From Spirogloea muscicola (taxonomy: Eukaryota; Streptophyta; Zygnematophyceae; Spirogloeales; Spirogloeaceae): a DNA stretch of 59,603 nt. Below, in pieces: positions 21,170-33,112 of the stretch. Location of the stretch: contig WELB01000284.1 of the NCBI GenBank assembly GCA_009602725.1, positions 66,327-125,929 of the forward strand. The letters are read 5' to 3'. The position numbers were made by a program, and so were the translations under genes. Under the pieces are notes generated by a model. The model was not told the DNA's origin, ran no database searches, and saw only the letters and a program-made list of their open reading frames with translations. Each line of letters starts with the position of its first letter. Position 1 is the first letter of the stretch.

Positions 21170-22983
21170 TCTCTCAACACTCGAGAGTACTAAGTCTATA
21201 AGAGGGCAGAACGGCGGCAGAGTGCCGGACACGCGCAAACAAAGCTACAGGACGGTTGTGTCTTGTCATGTCATTGACTTGACGTCTGCCCTTGATGTAA
21301 TCTTTGGCAATGATTGGCTCTGTGCCACCGCGTCTGTGCTTGACTGTGAACAGCGCAATTGTGTCGGCCGAAGTGGTCGTCGTCGTTTCAAATTGCACAA
21401 CGTCGACATTACCTGTGTCCCACCACCCATGCAGGACTCTGCGGCTTTCAGCTGTGCGGAAGAAGAAGCTCCTCCGCAAGGAACCAGCTTCGGCTGCGTA
21501 TCTGGGTATTGTGATGAGTGCTGAGTCCCCCTCTGACTCTGATGTGAGTATCGTGGCCTCACATATAACGACTCTTGACAAGTTGTTAGCAGAGTATTCG
21601 GATGTCTTCCCGGATGCATTTCCAGACGAATTGCCTCTTCATCGAGGTGTGGCTCATACAATTTTATTGGAGCCCGGCGCTGTGCCAACGTACCGTCCTA
21701 TCTATCGACGTCCTCTCGAAATTCGAGAAATGCAATCCCAAGTGACGGGATTGCTCCGCAAAGGCCACATTGAGCCTTCACAGTCTCCGTATGGTGCACC
21801 AATCCTTATCATCAAGAATAAGGATGGTAGTCCCCGGATGTGCATCGTTACCGAGCCCTCAACAAGCTCACTGTCAAGAAACGATACCCGTTGCCTCGTA
21901 TCGATGATCTCTTCGATCGTCTCACGGAAGCTAAAACGTTCAGCTCCCTCGACCTGCAAAGTGCGTATCATCAGACTCGTATTACTCCTGAGGACGGTCC
22001 GAAGTCAGCGTTTCGTACGCCGGTCGGATACTTCCAGTTCAATTCAAGGTGCTGAGTCTTGGTTTGACCAACGCACCTGCTATGTTTCAGGCAGTGATGA
22101 CGAAGGTATTTGGCCCCCTTTTGTATGATTTCGTGCTGGTCTACCTGGATGACATACTGGTGATTAGTGAAACGCCTGAGGATCATGTACGCCACCTGCG
22201 GATAGTTCTGCAGTTGCTACGTAAAATGATTTGTATGCTAAAACCTCCTAGTGTGTGTTCAACCAGGCCGAGTTGATTTACTCAGGGCATGTGGTGGGCA
22301 AAGACGGGGTGCGCGTCGACCCCCAAAAGACAGTAGTAGTAAAGGACTGGCCTGTGCCGCGGACTGTGCCGCACTTGCGTCCCTTTCTGGTTTCGCACAT
22401 TACTATTTCGTAAATTCCTACAAGGATACGGAAGCATGGCATCTTCTCTTACGAAGCTCACTCGTAAGGACGTACTATGGGGTGGGACGTCCGAATGCCA
22501 AAAGGCATTTTAGCAAATAAAACGGGTCCTTGTGTCCCCACCCGTTTTGGCTTTGCCTCGAGAAGGCGTGTCGTGTGAAGTAGTATGTGACGCCTCTCTG
22601 AACGGCATTGGTGCCGTTCTCCTGCAGGAGGGTCATCCCGTAGCATTCGAAAGTCGCCTGCTCAGTCCTGCAGAGCGAAATCATACTACGGGTGAGCAGG
22701 AGCTCCTTGCTGTTGTGCAAGCCATCCGTGTGTGGCGATGCTATCTCGAGGTGTTGAATCTAAGGTCGTAACGGACCATTGCCGTTGACCTACTGCCATA
22801 CAGCAGCAATTGGGCAGGCGTTAAGCTCGATGGGTTGAGAGCATGGCAAAATTCCGATTTTAGTGGCTGAAGCGCCCTGGACAGATTAAAGTGGCGGACC
22901 CGATGAGCCGCAACATTGTAGAAAGTGCTGTGGCGCCTGTCTTGTATGCCACAAGGTTTCAGCATGCAGACGTGCGGCCTACC
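21170..22983 (+). pseudogene. Chromovirus F fragment, plus strand: protease, RT and RNase H
   Basis: In plus orientation the order is the protease flank (DVIFGNDWLCATASVLDC), a linker, RT ([41 protein letters not shown], and an intact catalytic YLDD near 22145) and RNase H (CEVVCDASLNGIGAVLLQEG, TTGEQELLAVV). A frameshift after RMCI (about 21845) and others near 22050, 22240 and 22765 separate the pieces. The fragment ends where the LTR at 22984 starts. Integrase and LTRs of this copy are missing. Confidence 0.85.
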
Positions 22984-23658
22984 TGTCGCGTTCAGACGTA
23001 AACAGGCAGGTCAGGGCCGACTGCGTCCTTTAAAGGGTTAAGTGCTCGGGTGTTTAGGAACAACTACCCGCAACGAGGAAGTACTACGACACAGCGGAAG
23101 ACTTGCCGTGTGCCGCTGCCGCCAGGCAGCAGCTCCACCTCCCGGGCACGTGCTGCAGACTTGCCTCTAGCGGGAAGCCGCCAAGGTCTCCTCAGCAGAG
23201 CCGGCAACAAGCCGCGCGCTGCAGCGGTCTACAGCAGCAGGCAGCCGCGAGGCTGCACCTCTCAGAGCGTCACTGAGTCCCCGGCCTCCGGTCGGGTCTC
23301 TCTCTGCTCCGTGCAATAGCAAGTGCTTCTCGGTGCCACCCTCCCTCTAGGTTGTACTTGGGTCGCCTCAAGGCTCGCCCGCGAGGAGCGTGCCTGATGA
23401 GGGAATCATGAGCTGTCGACAGCAGGCGCCATGGCGCCGAGCATGGCCGCGGCCAAACAGGCCGCCGGGGACGTCCGGGCCCACGCATGCCGCCGAGCAT
23501 GTATGGGCCGAGCATGACGGGAGCACGCGAGGCCACCCGAACGAGCCCGGACGGAACGAGTGCCAGGTCGGTTAATACCGGCCAGAACGAACGGTCAGTA
23601 GAACACCATGTAAGCGTTAACGACACTCTTGGGCGCTCACGAACATGGGAACGTTACG
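22984..23658 (-). repeat. LTR family G, copy 1 (3' LTR of element H)
   Basis: About 675 bp, with plus-strand start TGTCGCGTTCAGACG and end GGGAACGTTACG. A related partial copy is at 40315-40940. The adjacent internal sequence (GACGTGAACTCG on the minus strand) matches the pre-PPT region of the other chromoviruses. Confidence 0.65.
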
Positions 23659-23889
23659 TTCGTCCCCGCCTACGAGTTCACGTCCTCGGGAAGTAAGACG
23701 ACACAGAGTGGTGCAATAGGAACCAAGACAAATGGGAACAGACCCATAGCGAGGTACGAATGGAGAGCGGTCGGGCAATTTGGGAAAATTGGCCGCAGGC
23801 TCCCACGGGTGTGCTCAGGCCTATAGCCGAGCTTCACAAAGTACTCACGGGACTTATGCCCACGGAAGCTGTCCCCCGGTGACAAGATT

Positions 23890-24876
23890 TGCAACGTTCC
23901 CTCCGTTTGGGAGTGCCAACGGTGCCGGTGACCTTACATGGTCGTATTGTATCTCTCTTACATGGCCGCTCTGCCAAGGCGCCCATCTGCGCGTCCAATG
24001 GCGCCGCGTTCGCGCGTCCCTTCGCGTCTCCTTGCAGCCGCCCAAGGCGCCGCTCTCCGTGTCCCATTCGTCCGGCCCCGCCCCTACGGGGGAGGGCCTT
24101 GGGGGCGACCCTCGTCACACCCTCCGGGGAGGGTGACAGGGGAAACGCTATAAGTAGTGAGCCGTGGCCGGCTTCTGGAGGCCGACCAACGCCGAGAGAG
24201 ACACAGCCTTGCTGCTGCCTAGCCAGCCCCGCTCTGCCAAGGCGCCCATCTGCGCGTCCAATGGCGCCGCGTTCGCGCGTCGCTTCGCGTCTCCTCGCAG
24301 CCGCCTAAGGCGCCGCTCTCCGTGTCCCATTCGTCCGGCCCGCCCCTACGAGGGAGGGCCTTGGGGGCGACCCTCGTCACACCCTCGGGGGAGGGTGGCA
24401 GGGGAGACGCTATAAGTAGTGAGCCGTGGCCGGCTTCTGGAGGCCGACCAACGCCGAGAGAGACACAGCCTTGCTGCTGCCTAGCCAGCCCCGCTGCTTA
24501 GCCAGCCCCGCTGCTGCCTGCTGCCGCCGCCATCGCCACAGCTCTGCTGCCGCCGCCTACTGCCCAGCCCGTCGCCGCAGCTCGTCGCTGCGGGCCCCAC
24601 CGGCTCACTGGGCAGGGATGCTACAGTTCGGCTGCTGCCGTCTGCTGCCCAGCCTGTCACCGCAGCTCGTCGCTGCGGGCCCCGCCGGCTCTCTGTAAGT
24701 CTATGGGTAGAGTCACCGCCCTAGGGCGGTGCCTCAGGGTAAGACTTCCGCTGCGCTCTGTGCGCGTATGTGCGTACACGTTCTCCTGTATGAGGGTTAT
24801 CTCCTAAACTCCCTATGCTTGAATCCAAACAGGACATTCTGACCCTGACTGTGTGATTAGGGACAGATATTATACA
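23890..24876 (+). repeat. Inserted family-A' LTR with a duplicated promoter region
   Basis: A plus-oriented LTR (TGCAACGTTCCCTCCG start, end near ATTATACA) sits inside the integrase tail of element H. About 263 bp are tandemly duplicated: the CTGCCAAGGCGCCC word starts at 23971 and again at 24234. The duplication includes the TATA motif, so CTATAAGTAG occurs at about 24148 and about 24410. Both flanks match the chromodomain-proximal part of the intact element, but a clean target duplication could not be defined. Confidence 0.75.
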
Positions 24877-27800
24877 AAACTCCTCCAACTCAAAACGTCA
24901 AGTAAGCCGCAACCAGGGGGGAGGTGGGGGCGTTGGACATGGCCATCCGAATATAAGGGCCGAAGCTGGGACACGTTGTAGACTGGATGATTCTTCCACT
25001 GTACTGGTGTACAATGCATATATGCCACCTTAACAACAAGGCGCTACACGCTGGTCCAACCCATTTGGGTAATAGCTTGTGTATACCCACTGCTCGCAAG
25101 GGCAGGTGCTTGGTACTCAGTAGCACGTGAGCACCCACGTCGAAAGACACATCACTTCGACGTTGGTCAGCAAACACCTTTTGCCACTGCTGGGCAATGG
25201 CCGAGAATTGCCGACCATAACTGAGGAAGAAGGGTGTTGCCTGGTGGACTCATACCAGGCATCGTTCACGGCACGCTGCCGGAGCGAGGTACCTCATCCA
25301 AGTCATTCTGACTAGGGTTCACGAGACGCCGGAGCATGTCCATCAAGACCCGAGTCATCCTCTCAATTGACCGTCACGTTGGGGGTGAAAAGCTGTGGAC
25401 ATGAATCGCATGGTACATCAAGCCTGCATACTTCCTTCCAGAAATGTCTAGTAAAGCGGGGGTCACGGTCAGAGACAACCCGCCCGGAAAGTTTTGCAAT
25501 TTGCATACTCGGTCCACAAAACACTAGCGAACTCCTTTGCAGATACACAGGTGGTCGTAGGAGCAAAATGCACCACTTGACTCAGACGGGCCACAAAGAC
25601 GACGATCGCATCGAAGCCTTAACACGTCTTGGGCAGGTGCGTGATAAAGTCAATGCTCACATCTGCCCAATACTGCTGAGGAACTGCCAAAGGCTCGAGT
25701 AAGCCGGCAAGCTTCACAGAGCTAGCTTACTACAATGGCACGTAGCACAACTCCGCACAGGGGAGTGTACTTGGACCGCACAACCCGGCCACCAGAACAG
25801 ACAGCTTACTTAACCTGCTTGGTCTTTCCAACACCCGGATGACCACTGTAGGCTGTCGCATGCATCACTTGCATGATGCTAGTGCGCAAGGCATTGCAGT
25901 CTGGAGCTACAATGGCGTTACCTTGCCTATAGAAGCCAATGTCATCTTGACCATGCGTACATGGGATGCAATCAACAAACCAGGGGTCTGTGCCATACCC
26001 GTCACGTATACGCACGTAGAGCTTAGGGAGGTTGAAGGTGGGTTGCCGAGGGACGCCTCGAGTAAACGCACGTCTGCGTGAACTCCTGAATTACACAAGG
26101 CAGCCACCTGAGCAGCCCCTGCAATGTGGCGGCTCACCGGATACGTGACATCGATTCTTCCAGGGCGGTACAAATCACTGGAAACGGCATGATGCAATAC
26201 TTTCTGCTCACCGAGCTTGACGCTGGCTCAAATGCTGTTGTGAGTGAAATAAGGTCAACGGGCAATGATCCGTGACGACCCTAATTTCAAGTCCTCAAGA
26301 TAGCGCCACACATGTAGGGTGTGCACAATAGCAACAGCCCTTGCTCTCTCGTAGTATAGTTGCGCTCTGCCGGACGAAATAAGCAACTCTCAGACGCTAC
26401 GGGGATGACCCTCTTGAAAAAGAACGGCACCAATGCCGGTCATCGAGGCGTCACACGTTAGCTCATACAGTACGCCTTCTCGAGATAAGGCCAAGACGGG
26501 CAGAGACATGAAAGCCCCTTGAATAGCCTCAAATGCCACTTGGCAATCAGATATCCACTCCCAGGGAGCATTCTTACGAGTGAGCGTCGTAAGAAGCATA
26601 ACTTATTCCCGTACCCCTGCAGGAATTTGCGGCAAGAGTTTGCAAAAGGAGCGCAACTGCGGCCCATTCCGTGGCACAGGCCAGTCCATTGCTACAGAGA
26701 TCTTTTATCGGGTCAACGCAAACCCCACGTTTGCCTACAACATCCCCCAAGTATGCCAGCTTGGACTTGTAAAACACACACTTGGATTATTTGGCGTACA
26801 ACGGTTTTCCACTGAGCATCTGCAACACGCATTGCAGGTGCACCACGTGAACGTCAGGTGTGACACTGAACACCAGCAAATTGTCCAAGCATACACATAC
26901 AAAGTCATACAAGAGGCCACCAAAGTCGTCAGTCATCACAGCCTGACTGTGGCAGGTGCATTGGTCAAACCAATATTGAGCACCTTGACTGGAGATGCCC
27001 CAGTGCACTACGAAAAGCCGACTTGGGGAGATTATCAGGAGTGATACAAATTTGGTGATATACCACTTTGCAAGGCAAGGGAGCTGAACACAGTAGCTCC
27101 AGCAAAACGATCAAAGAAATCATCAATGCATGGCCAAGGGTGACGGTTCTTGACAGTGAGCAACGCCCCGGTCAGGAGGCAATCTGGCCGCATCAGTACC
27201 AGAAACACATCCGAGTGCTCTGCCAGCAAGTGGTCAAGAACCGCACCATGTGAGGCCTCAGCACTCACATTTGAGTCAGAGGGAGACTCAAGACTCAGCG
27301 TCACTACAGCACTGCTAGCGCTGGTGCCCTGCGAAGAAATTTTTCCAGCTGTACAGCTGTCAGCACAATAGAGGAGTCTTCAAGTGATGGCGGTACACAT
27401 CATTGCTTACAAATCGGCGTGACCCACGGTGCACCGTGCATGTAAGCCGATCAAATTTCGAAAGGGCTGACTCAGCACAACGCCAATCATTACCCAGGAT
27501 CACATCAAATACTGCAGCCAACCTGACTGAATCACATCAAATACTGCAGCCAACCTGACTGCATAACAAGACACCCGAGTCCTTTGATTGAGATGTGAAT
27601 TGGAATCGAGCAGATGCTCAATACAGAAGCCTGCTGGCCAGTGGCCATTATCGCTTGCAAATTTCAATGGGTCGGATGACCAAGCCATGTTTACACACAG
27701 TCTTTATCCACACAGGAGACTATTGCTCCTGAATCTATCAGACTTCGAACAGGCTGACGAGCCGCTATATCTGAGAATAACATATGTTGTGCGCGAAGCA

Positions 27801-28424
27801 CGGTGTGCCGAAGCACACAGCAAGATATTTGTGTATGCACAAGCGACATATACCACGAGATTTCTAAGGAAACGGAATATCTGGAGAGTTATCACCACCA
27901 AGAAACGCAAGAAGGTCGCCGGCTGTGTGGACGCACAGCAGGGTGAGCCCTTGCAGAGATGGATGGATTACACCGCGCCTACGGGGCACATTAAAGAGAA
28001 CGAGCCCTTCTGCCCGAAGGCACTGAAGCCTGCTCACACACGTACTTGCTGCAATTTCTCCCTTGAACCGATGTCCTTGACTTCGGCTGTGGTCCATCAC
28101 ACGCTTGAACCTCTCGACAGCAGGAGGCCCAGCTTGGAAATCCGTTCAATGGTCACATGCTTCCCACACTGGAGAAAGATACAAAGTGAAGGCCCGCCGG
28201 GCTTGATCCACCAACGTAGGTAGATCTACAATGGGTTCCAAGGTGAGGGTGAGCACCCCTGCTAAAGTCACAATATGCTCAAGCAAACCCGACTCACAAC
28301 GTTGACATTAAACAACGGGGCCAATGGTGCATACGCGGAGTTTGAACACCAACAGGCAGAACAGCGTACAGGAGTCCGCAAAGTCAAATCCCTGCATCAT
28401 AGTGCCCTGCATCATAGTGCGTAA

Positions 28425-29366
28425 GCTCGACTATGGCCTGAACACAAAAAATGGGAACCAGCGGCCAATCTTGCAAATTGTCCTTCCCGCGTCCAGAAGA
28501 ATTTGACAGGAGGCAACGCCTCTTCTTTCCACCGTCCAGTGTCTCCCCAACGGGCTTAACTTCCTTGGGTTGACCCCCTGTCGTGCTTCATTCTTGATCC
28601 CGAGGACGTGAACATCTGAGTGGGGGAGGTCTGTAACGTTCTCTCCGTTTGAGAGTGCTAACGGTGTTGGTAACCTTACATGATCATATCGTATCTACCG
28701 TTTGGATGTCCCAAACGGTACGGGTAGCTTTGCTCCACGATTTGAGTACCTAAGTGCGGTCCGAGGCCCCCGGCTTCGTATAGCACGTGCATCCACGTGC
28801 ACCGCCAGGAGGCGCCGCGTCGCGTCCCCTTTATGCCGCCCCAGGTGCCGCTTCGCGTCTCTTTTGTACCGCCCGGGGCGCCGCTTCGCGTCGCCCTTGT
28901 GCCGCCCAACGGGCGTCACTTCGTCTTCCCCTTCGTCAGGTTCGCCCCTCTTGGGGAGGGCCCTGGGGGCAACCCTCGTCACACCCTCAGGGGAGGGGTG
29001 GCAGGAGAACCGCTGTAAGAAGTTGGCCTTAGTCAGACTATGGAGTCCGAGCAACGCCGAGAGAGACACAGCCCTGCTGCTGCCTAGCCAGCCTGCTGCT
29101 GCCTGCTGCCACCGCCGCCGCCACAGCTCTGCTGCTGCCGCCTGCTGCCCAGCCCGTCGCCGCAGCTCATCGCTGCGGGCCCTGCCGGCTCTCCGTAAAT
29201 CTACTGGTAGAGTCACCGCCCAGGGCGGTGCCTCAGGGTAAGACTTCCGCTGCGCCCTATGCACATGTGCGTTGGCGTTCTCTTGTATGAGGGTTGTCTT
29301 TCTAAACACCCTATGTTTGAATCCAGACCAGGACATTCTGACCCTGACTGTGTAATTAGGGATAGG
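28425..29366 (+). mobile_element. 3' end of a plus-strand chromovirus (I) with its 3' LTR
   Basis: 28425-28632 is the reverse complement of 33099-33300 of the intact element: chromodomain tail, then the purine tract GAGTGGGGGAGGTC. An LTR (TGTAACGTTCTCTCCG) follows from 28633 to about 29366. It carries the usual CTGCTGCTGCC-rich R region (about 29075-29160) and a TATA-like region near 29010 (CTGTAAGAAG, diverged). The remainder of the element upstream is missing. Confidence 0.75.
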
Positions 29367-29437
29367 AATGCTATAGCCGGGGCGGCCGCCGCTCGGCCGC
29401 CGGGTCGCCGGAGCGGCCGCCTGGCCGCCAGGCCGCC

Positions 29438-30262
29438 NNNNNNNNNNNNNNNNNNNNNNNNNNNNNNNNNNNNNNNNNNNNNNNNNNNNNNNNNNNNNNN
29501 NNNNNNNNNNNNNNNNNNNNNNNNNNNNNNNNNNNNNNNNNNNNNNNNNNNNNNNNNNNNNNNNNNNNNNNNNNNNNNNNNNNNNNNNNNNNNNNNNNNN
29601 NNNNNNNNNNNNNNNNNNNNNNNNNNNNNNNNNNNNNNNNNNNNNNNNNNNNNNNNNNNNNNNNNNNNNNNNNNNNNNNNNNNNNNNNNNNNNNNNNNNN
29701 NNNNNNNNNNNNNNNNNNNNNNNNNNNNNNNNNNNNNNNNNNNNNNNNNNNNNNNNNNNNNNNNNNNNNNNNNNNNNNNNNNNNNNNNNNNNNNNNNNNN
29801 NNNNNNNNNNNNNNNNNNNNNNNNNNNNNNNNNNNNNNNNNNNNNNNNNNNNNNNNNNNNNNNNNNNNNNNNNNNNNNNNNNNNNNNNNNNNNNNNNNNN
29901 NNNNNNNNNNNNNNNNNNNNNNNNNNNNNNNNNNNNNNNNNNNNNNNNNNNNNNNNNNNNNNNNNNNNNNNNNNNNNNNNNNNNNNNNNNNNNNNNNNNN
30001 NNNNNNNNNNNNNNNNNNNNNNNNNNNNNNNNNNNNNNNNNNNNNNNNNNNNNNNNNNNNNNNNNNNNNNNNNNNNNNNNNNNNNNNNNNNNNNNNNNNN
30101 NNNNNNNNNNNNNNNNNNNNNNNNNNNNNNNNNNNNNNNNNNNNNNNNNNNNNNNNNNNNNNNNNNNNNNNNNNNNNNNNNNNNNNNNNNNNNNNNNNNN
30201 NNNNNNNNNNNNNNNNNNNNNNNNNNNNNNNNNNNNNNNNNNNNNNNNNNNNNNNNNNNNNN
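29438..30262. other. Assembly gap (825 N)
   Basis: A run of N. Both edges are extremely GC-rich: GGCCGCC repeats on the left, and GCGGCGGCGGCTGCGGCGG-like sequence of an LTR on the right. This is a typical place for sequencing or assembly failure. Apparent long reading frames across it are meaningless. Confidence 0.99.
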
Positions 30263-30692
30263 CCCCGCAGCAAGGTGCGGCGGCGGCTGCGGCGGCGAGC
30301 AGCGGCAAGGCTGCTCCTGGGCTTCACCGGTTCGAACTCCCTCAAGCCTCAGCCCCAAGGCTCTTCGTGCTTTCCTGTGCCACCCCCCCCTCCAGGGGTG
30401 TGAGCGGGTCGCCCCATGGCCTGCCAGACGGCGGGCCAAAGATCCTCCCTTGAACGGGCGGATCCTGGCGAGGAGTATTTCTGGACGGGCTGGACCCGTC
30501 TCTGGGCGGGCCTCTTGCCCGGCAAGCCAGCCCGCCACCTGGCGGGCCCACTTGTCTCAAATAGCCGGTCATGTAATGCAAACAGAGCCATGTGGCTTGA
30601 CCAAACGGCTGGTTCATTACACCAACGGTGACGAGACTAAACTGGAAGGTCTCCGGCAACGTTTGCATGCCCTAAACGGCGGGAACGTTACA
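30263..30692 (-). repeat. LTR family B, partial copy, minus orientation
   Basis: In reverse complement this reads TGTAACGTTCCCGCCG..., then a segment matching the plus-oriented family-B LTR at 39657-40201 (CCGTTTGGTCAAGCCACA and the GTGGCGGGCTGGC words). The U5 side is lost in the N gap. Confidence 0.7.
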
Positions 30693-30701
30693 CCCAGGGA
30701 G

Positions 30702-31278
30702 TGACGTCTTGATCCCTACACGCAGTTAGGAATTAGTACTTCCTAATTGAGTTTAGACCTAGGGGTTTTAGGAAATACCCCCCTACATAGTGGAGCGCCA
30801 ACGCACACGGTTTACTCAAGTGCATCACATAGCACAGCAAAACTTTACCCTGAGGCGCCGCTAAAAGCCGGCGACATTACAGAGGGTCTGGGATTAGTAG
30901 CTGGCCCCAGATGGGGCGCAACCGTGGCACTTACGGAGAGCCGGCGATGTCTGCAGCAACGGGCTGCGGCGACGGGCTGGGCAGCAGAAGGCAGCAGCAG
31001 AGCTGGGGCGGCGGCTGCGGCAGCAGGCAAGCAGGCCTGTGCCTCTTTCTGGGCGTCAATGGACCGACTGAAGAGTCTGGCCTCGCCCTACTACTTATAG
31101 CGTTCCACCTGCCACCCCTCCCGGGAGGGTGTGACGAGGGTAGCCCCAAGGTCCGACCCCTGGAGGAGCGGGCCAGCACAATGGGGATACGACTGGATCG
31201 GGTAGCCCCCAAGGTCAGGCCCCTGGAAAAGCGGAACCGCACAATGAGGATACAAAGGGGGCGTGCCGCGCGTACTGC
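30702..31278 (-). repeat. Family-A-like LTR, minus orientation
   Basis: The LTR contains the conserved CAGCGAAACTTTACCCTGAGGC-type block (diverged), the GCAGCAG-rich R region and CTACTTATAG (about 31091-31100). Ends are approximate: TGACGTC on the left, and the start of another LTR fragment at about 31279 on the right. Confidence 0.55.
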
Positions 31279-32172
31279 GTGTCACGTTTCCTCCGTTTGA
31301 GAGTGCTAACGTTGCGCGATAACCTTACATGAGCGTAGCGTATCTACCGTTTGGAGTCCCAACGGTGCGGGTAGCTTGTGTGACATCTCTGCTCTAATCA
31401 CACAGTCATCAGAGTCAGAATGTCCTGGTTTGGATTCGAGCATAGGGTGTTTTGGAGACAACCCTCATACAGGAGAACGCCAACGCACATACGCGCACAG
31501 AGCGCAGCGGAAGCCTTACCCTGAGGCACCGCGCTAGGGCGGTGACTCTACCAATAGACTTACGGAGAGCCGGCAGGGCCCGCAGCGATGAGCTGCGGCG
31601 ACGGGCTGGCAGCAGACGGCAGCAGCAGAGCTGTGGCGGCGGCGGCAGCAGCAGGGCTGTGTCTCTCTCGGGCGTTGGTCGGACTCAGGAGTCTGGCCAA
31701 GGCCTACTACTCATAGCGGTCCTCCTGCCACCCCTCCCCTGAGGGTGTGACGAGGGTCGCCCCCAGGGCCCTCCCTCGGAGGGGCGGGCCTGACAAGGGG
31801 ACACGATGAATACAAGAGGCTGGCACACAGGGCCAGAGGCCTGTAGCACGAGTCCAAGGGACTAGCGCCAAGAGGCCGGCGCGCAAGTCCAAGGGACTGG
31901 CGCGCTGCACAGTGACTATCGCCAAGGAGGTGGCGCGCCAGGCCAATAGCCTGGCTCACGGGGCCAAGGGACTGAGGCCATGCGGACACAGGACCGAGGC
32001 CATGCAGCCATGAGGCCGAGAGAGCTGGCCAATCCGGCCAGCCCGCAGGGCGCTGGCCTGAGGGAGAGCTGACCCACCCGGCCAGCCCGCAGGGCGTAAG
32101 CCCGAGGCGTGCGGACGGGTTACGAGCCCGGGAACCTCAAACCGTACTTAGCTACACGGAGTGCAGCCACGC
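31279..32172. repeat. LTR-A fragment (+) followed by a truncated LTR-A subfamily II (-)
   Basis: 31279-31378 is about 100 bp of the U3 start of a plus-oriented family-A LTR. At 31379 a minus-oriented LTR begins (TGTGACATC) and runs to 32172, where it stops about 95 bp short of its expected end at the start of the next LTR. Its words (GATGAATACAAGAGGC, GTAGCACGAG, CCAATAGCCTGG) match the LTR at 38707-39614 rather than the adjacent LTR at 32173. Confidence 0.8.
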
Positions 32173-33098
32173 TGTGACATCTCTGCTCTAATCACACAGT
32201 TAGAGTCAGAATGTCCTGGTTTGGATTCGAGCATAGGGTGTTTTGGAGACAACCCTCATAGAGGAGAACGCCAACGCACATACGCGCACAGAGCGCAGCG
32301 GAAGTCTTACCCTGAGGCACCGCCCTGGGACGGTGACTCTACCAATAGACTTACAGAGAGCCGGCAGGGCCCGCAGCAATGAGCTGCGGCGACGGGCTGG
32401 CAGCAGCCGGCAGCAGCAGAGCTGTGGCGGCGGCGGCAGCAGCAGGCAGCAGCGGGGCTGGCTAGGCAGCAGCAGGGCTGTGTCTCTCTCGGGCGGTGGT
32501 CCCCTCGGAGTCTGACCAAGGCCCACTACTTATAGCGGTTCCCTGCCACCCCTCCCCTGAGGGTGTGACGAGGGTCGCCCCCAGGGCCCTCCCCCGGAGG
32601 GACGGGCCCGACAAGGGGACACGACAAATACAACAGGCTGGCACACAGGGCCAGAGGCCTGTGGCGCGAGTCCAAGGGACTAGCGCCAAGAGGCCGGCGC
32701 GCGAGTCCAAGGGACTGGCGCGCTGCACAGCACGAGTCCAAAGGACTAGCGCCAAGAAGGTGGCGCGCCAGGCCGATAGCCTGGCTCACGGGGCCAAGGG
32801 ACTGAGGCCATGCGGACACAGGACCAAGGCCATGCAGCCATAAGGCCGAGAGAGCTGGTCAATCCAGTCGGCCCGCGGGGCGCCGGCCTGAGGGAGAGCT
32901 GACCCACCCGGCCGGCCTGCAGGGCGTGAGCCCGAGGCGTGCCGACAGGGTACGGAGCCCGGGACCCTCGAACCGTACTTAGCTACACGGAGTGCAGCCA
33001 AGCTACCCGCACCGTTTGGGACTCCAAACGGTAGATACGCTACACTCATGTAGGGTTATCGCGCGCCGTTGGCACCCTCAAACGGCGGAAACGTTACA
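32173..33098 (-). repeat. 3' LTR of the full-length chromovirus (subfamily I)
   Basis: 926 bp, plus-strand TGTGACATC...AACGTTACA. Diagnostic words (GACAAATACAACAGGC, CGATAGCCTGG, GTGCCGACAGGG) group it with the solo LTRs at 10657 and 14855. It directly follows the polypurine tract at 33099-33112. Confidence 0.93.
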
Positions 33099-33112
33099 TA
33101 CCTCCCCACTTA
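33099..33112 (-). promoter_or_regulatory. Polypurine tract of the full-length chromovirus
   Basis: On the minus strand TAAGTGGGGAGGTA directly precedes the 3' LTR. This is the expected position of the plus-strand primer, and it fixes the element's orientation. Confidence 0.8.

Larger units (their letters stand above)
17259..21190 (-). mobile_element. Degraded chromovirus E (Ty3/gypsy), minus strand, 5' end missing
   Basis: In minus orientation the 3' LTR (17974-17259) is preceded by a polypurine tract (TAAGTGGGAAGGTA) and by chromodomain, integrase, RNase H and reverse-transcriptase remnants running up to about 21190. A solo LTR (19972-20601) interrupts the RT region. Order and similarity match the intact element at 32.2-39.6 kb. 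Protease, gag, PBS and 5' LTR are absent. The RT part beyond 20700 is heavily mutated. Confidence 0.8.
22984..28424 (-). mobile_element. Degraded chromovirus H, minus strand, with an inserted LTR
   Basis: The 3' LTR (23658-22984) is followed, in minus orientation going upstream, by a polypurine tract, the chromodomain/integrase tail (23659-23889), an inserted LTR (23890-24876), then integrase, RNase H, RT and protease/gag remnants to about 28.4 kb. Readable pieces include VLALSREGVLYELTCDASMT (RNase H, about 26480) and LESPSDSNVSAEASH (RT entry, about 27280). No piece is intact. No 5' LTR or PBS was found before the oppositely oriented fragment at 28425. Confidence 0.7.

Noticed and set aside
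27588-28223. 211-codon plus-strand open frame
   Set aside because: It is antisense to the eroded gag/protease region of minus-strand chromovirus H (compare 36330-36560 and beyond). It has no motif of its own.
28695-30704. Reading frames of 324-537 codons crossing 29438-30262
   Set aside because: They consist mostly of N; the flanks are LTR sequence.
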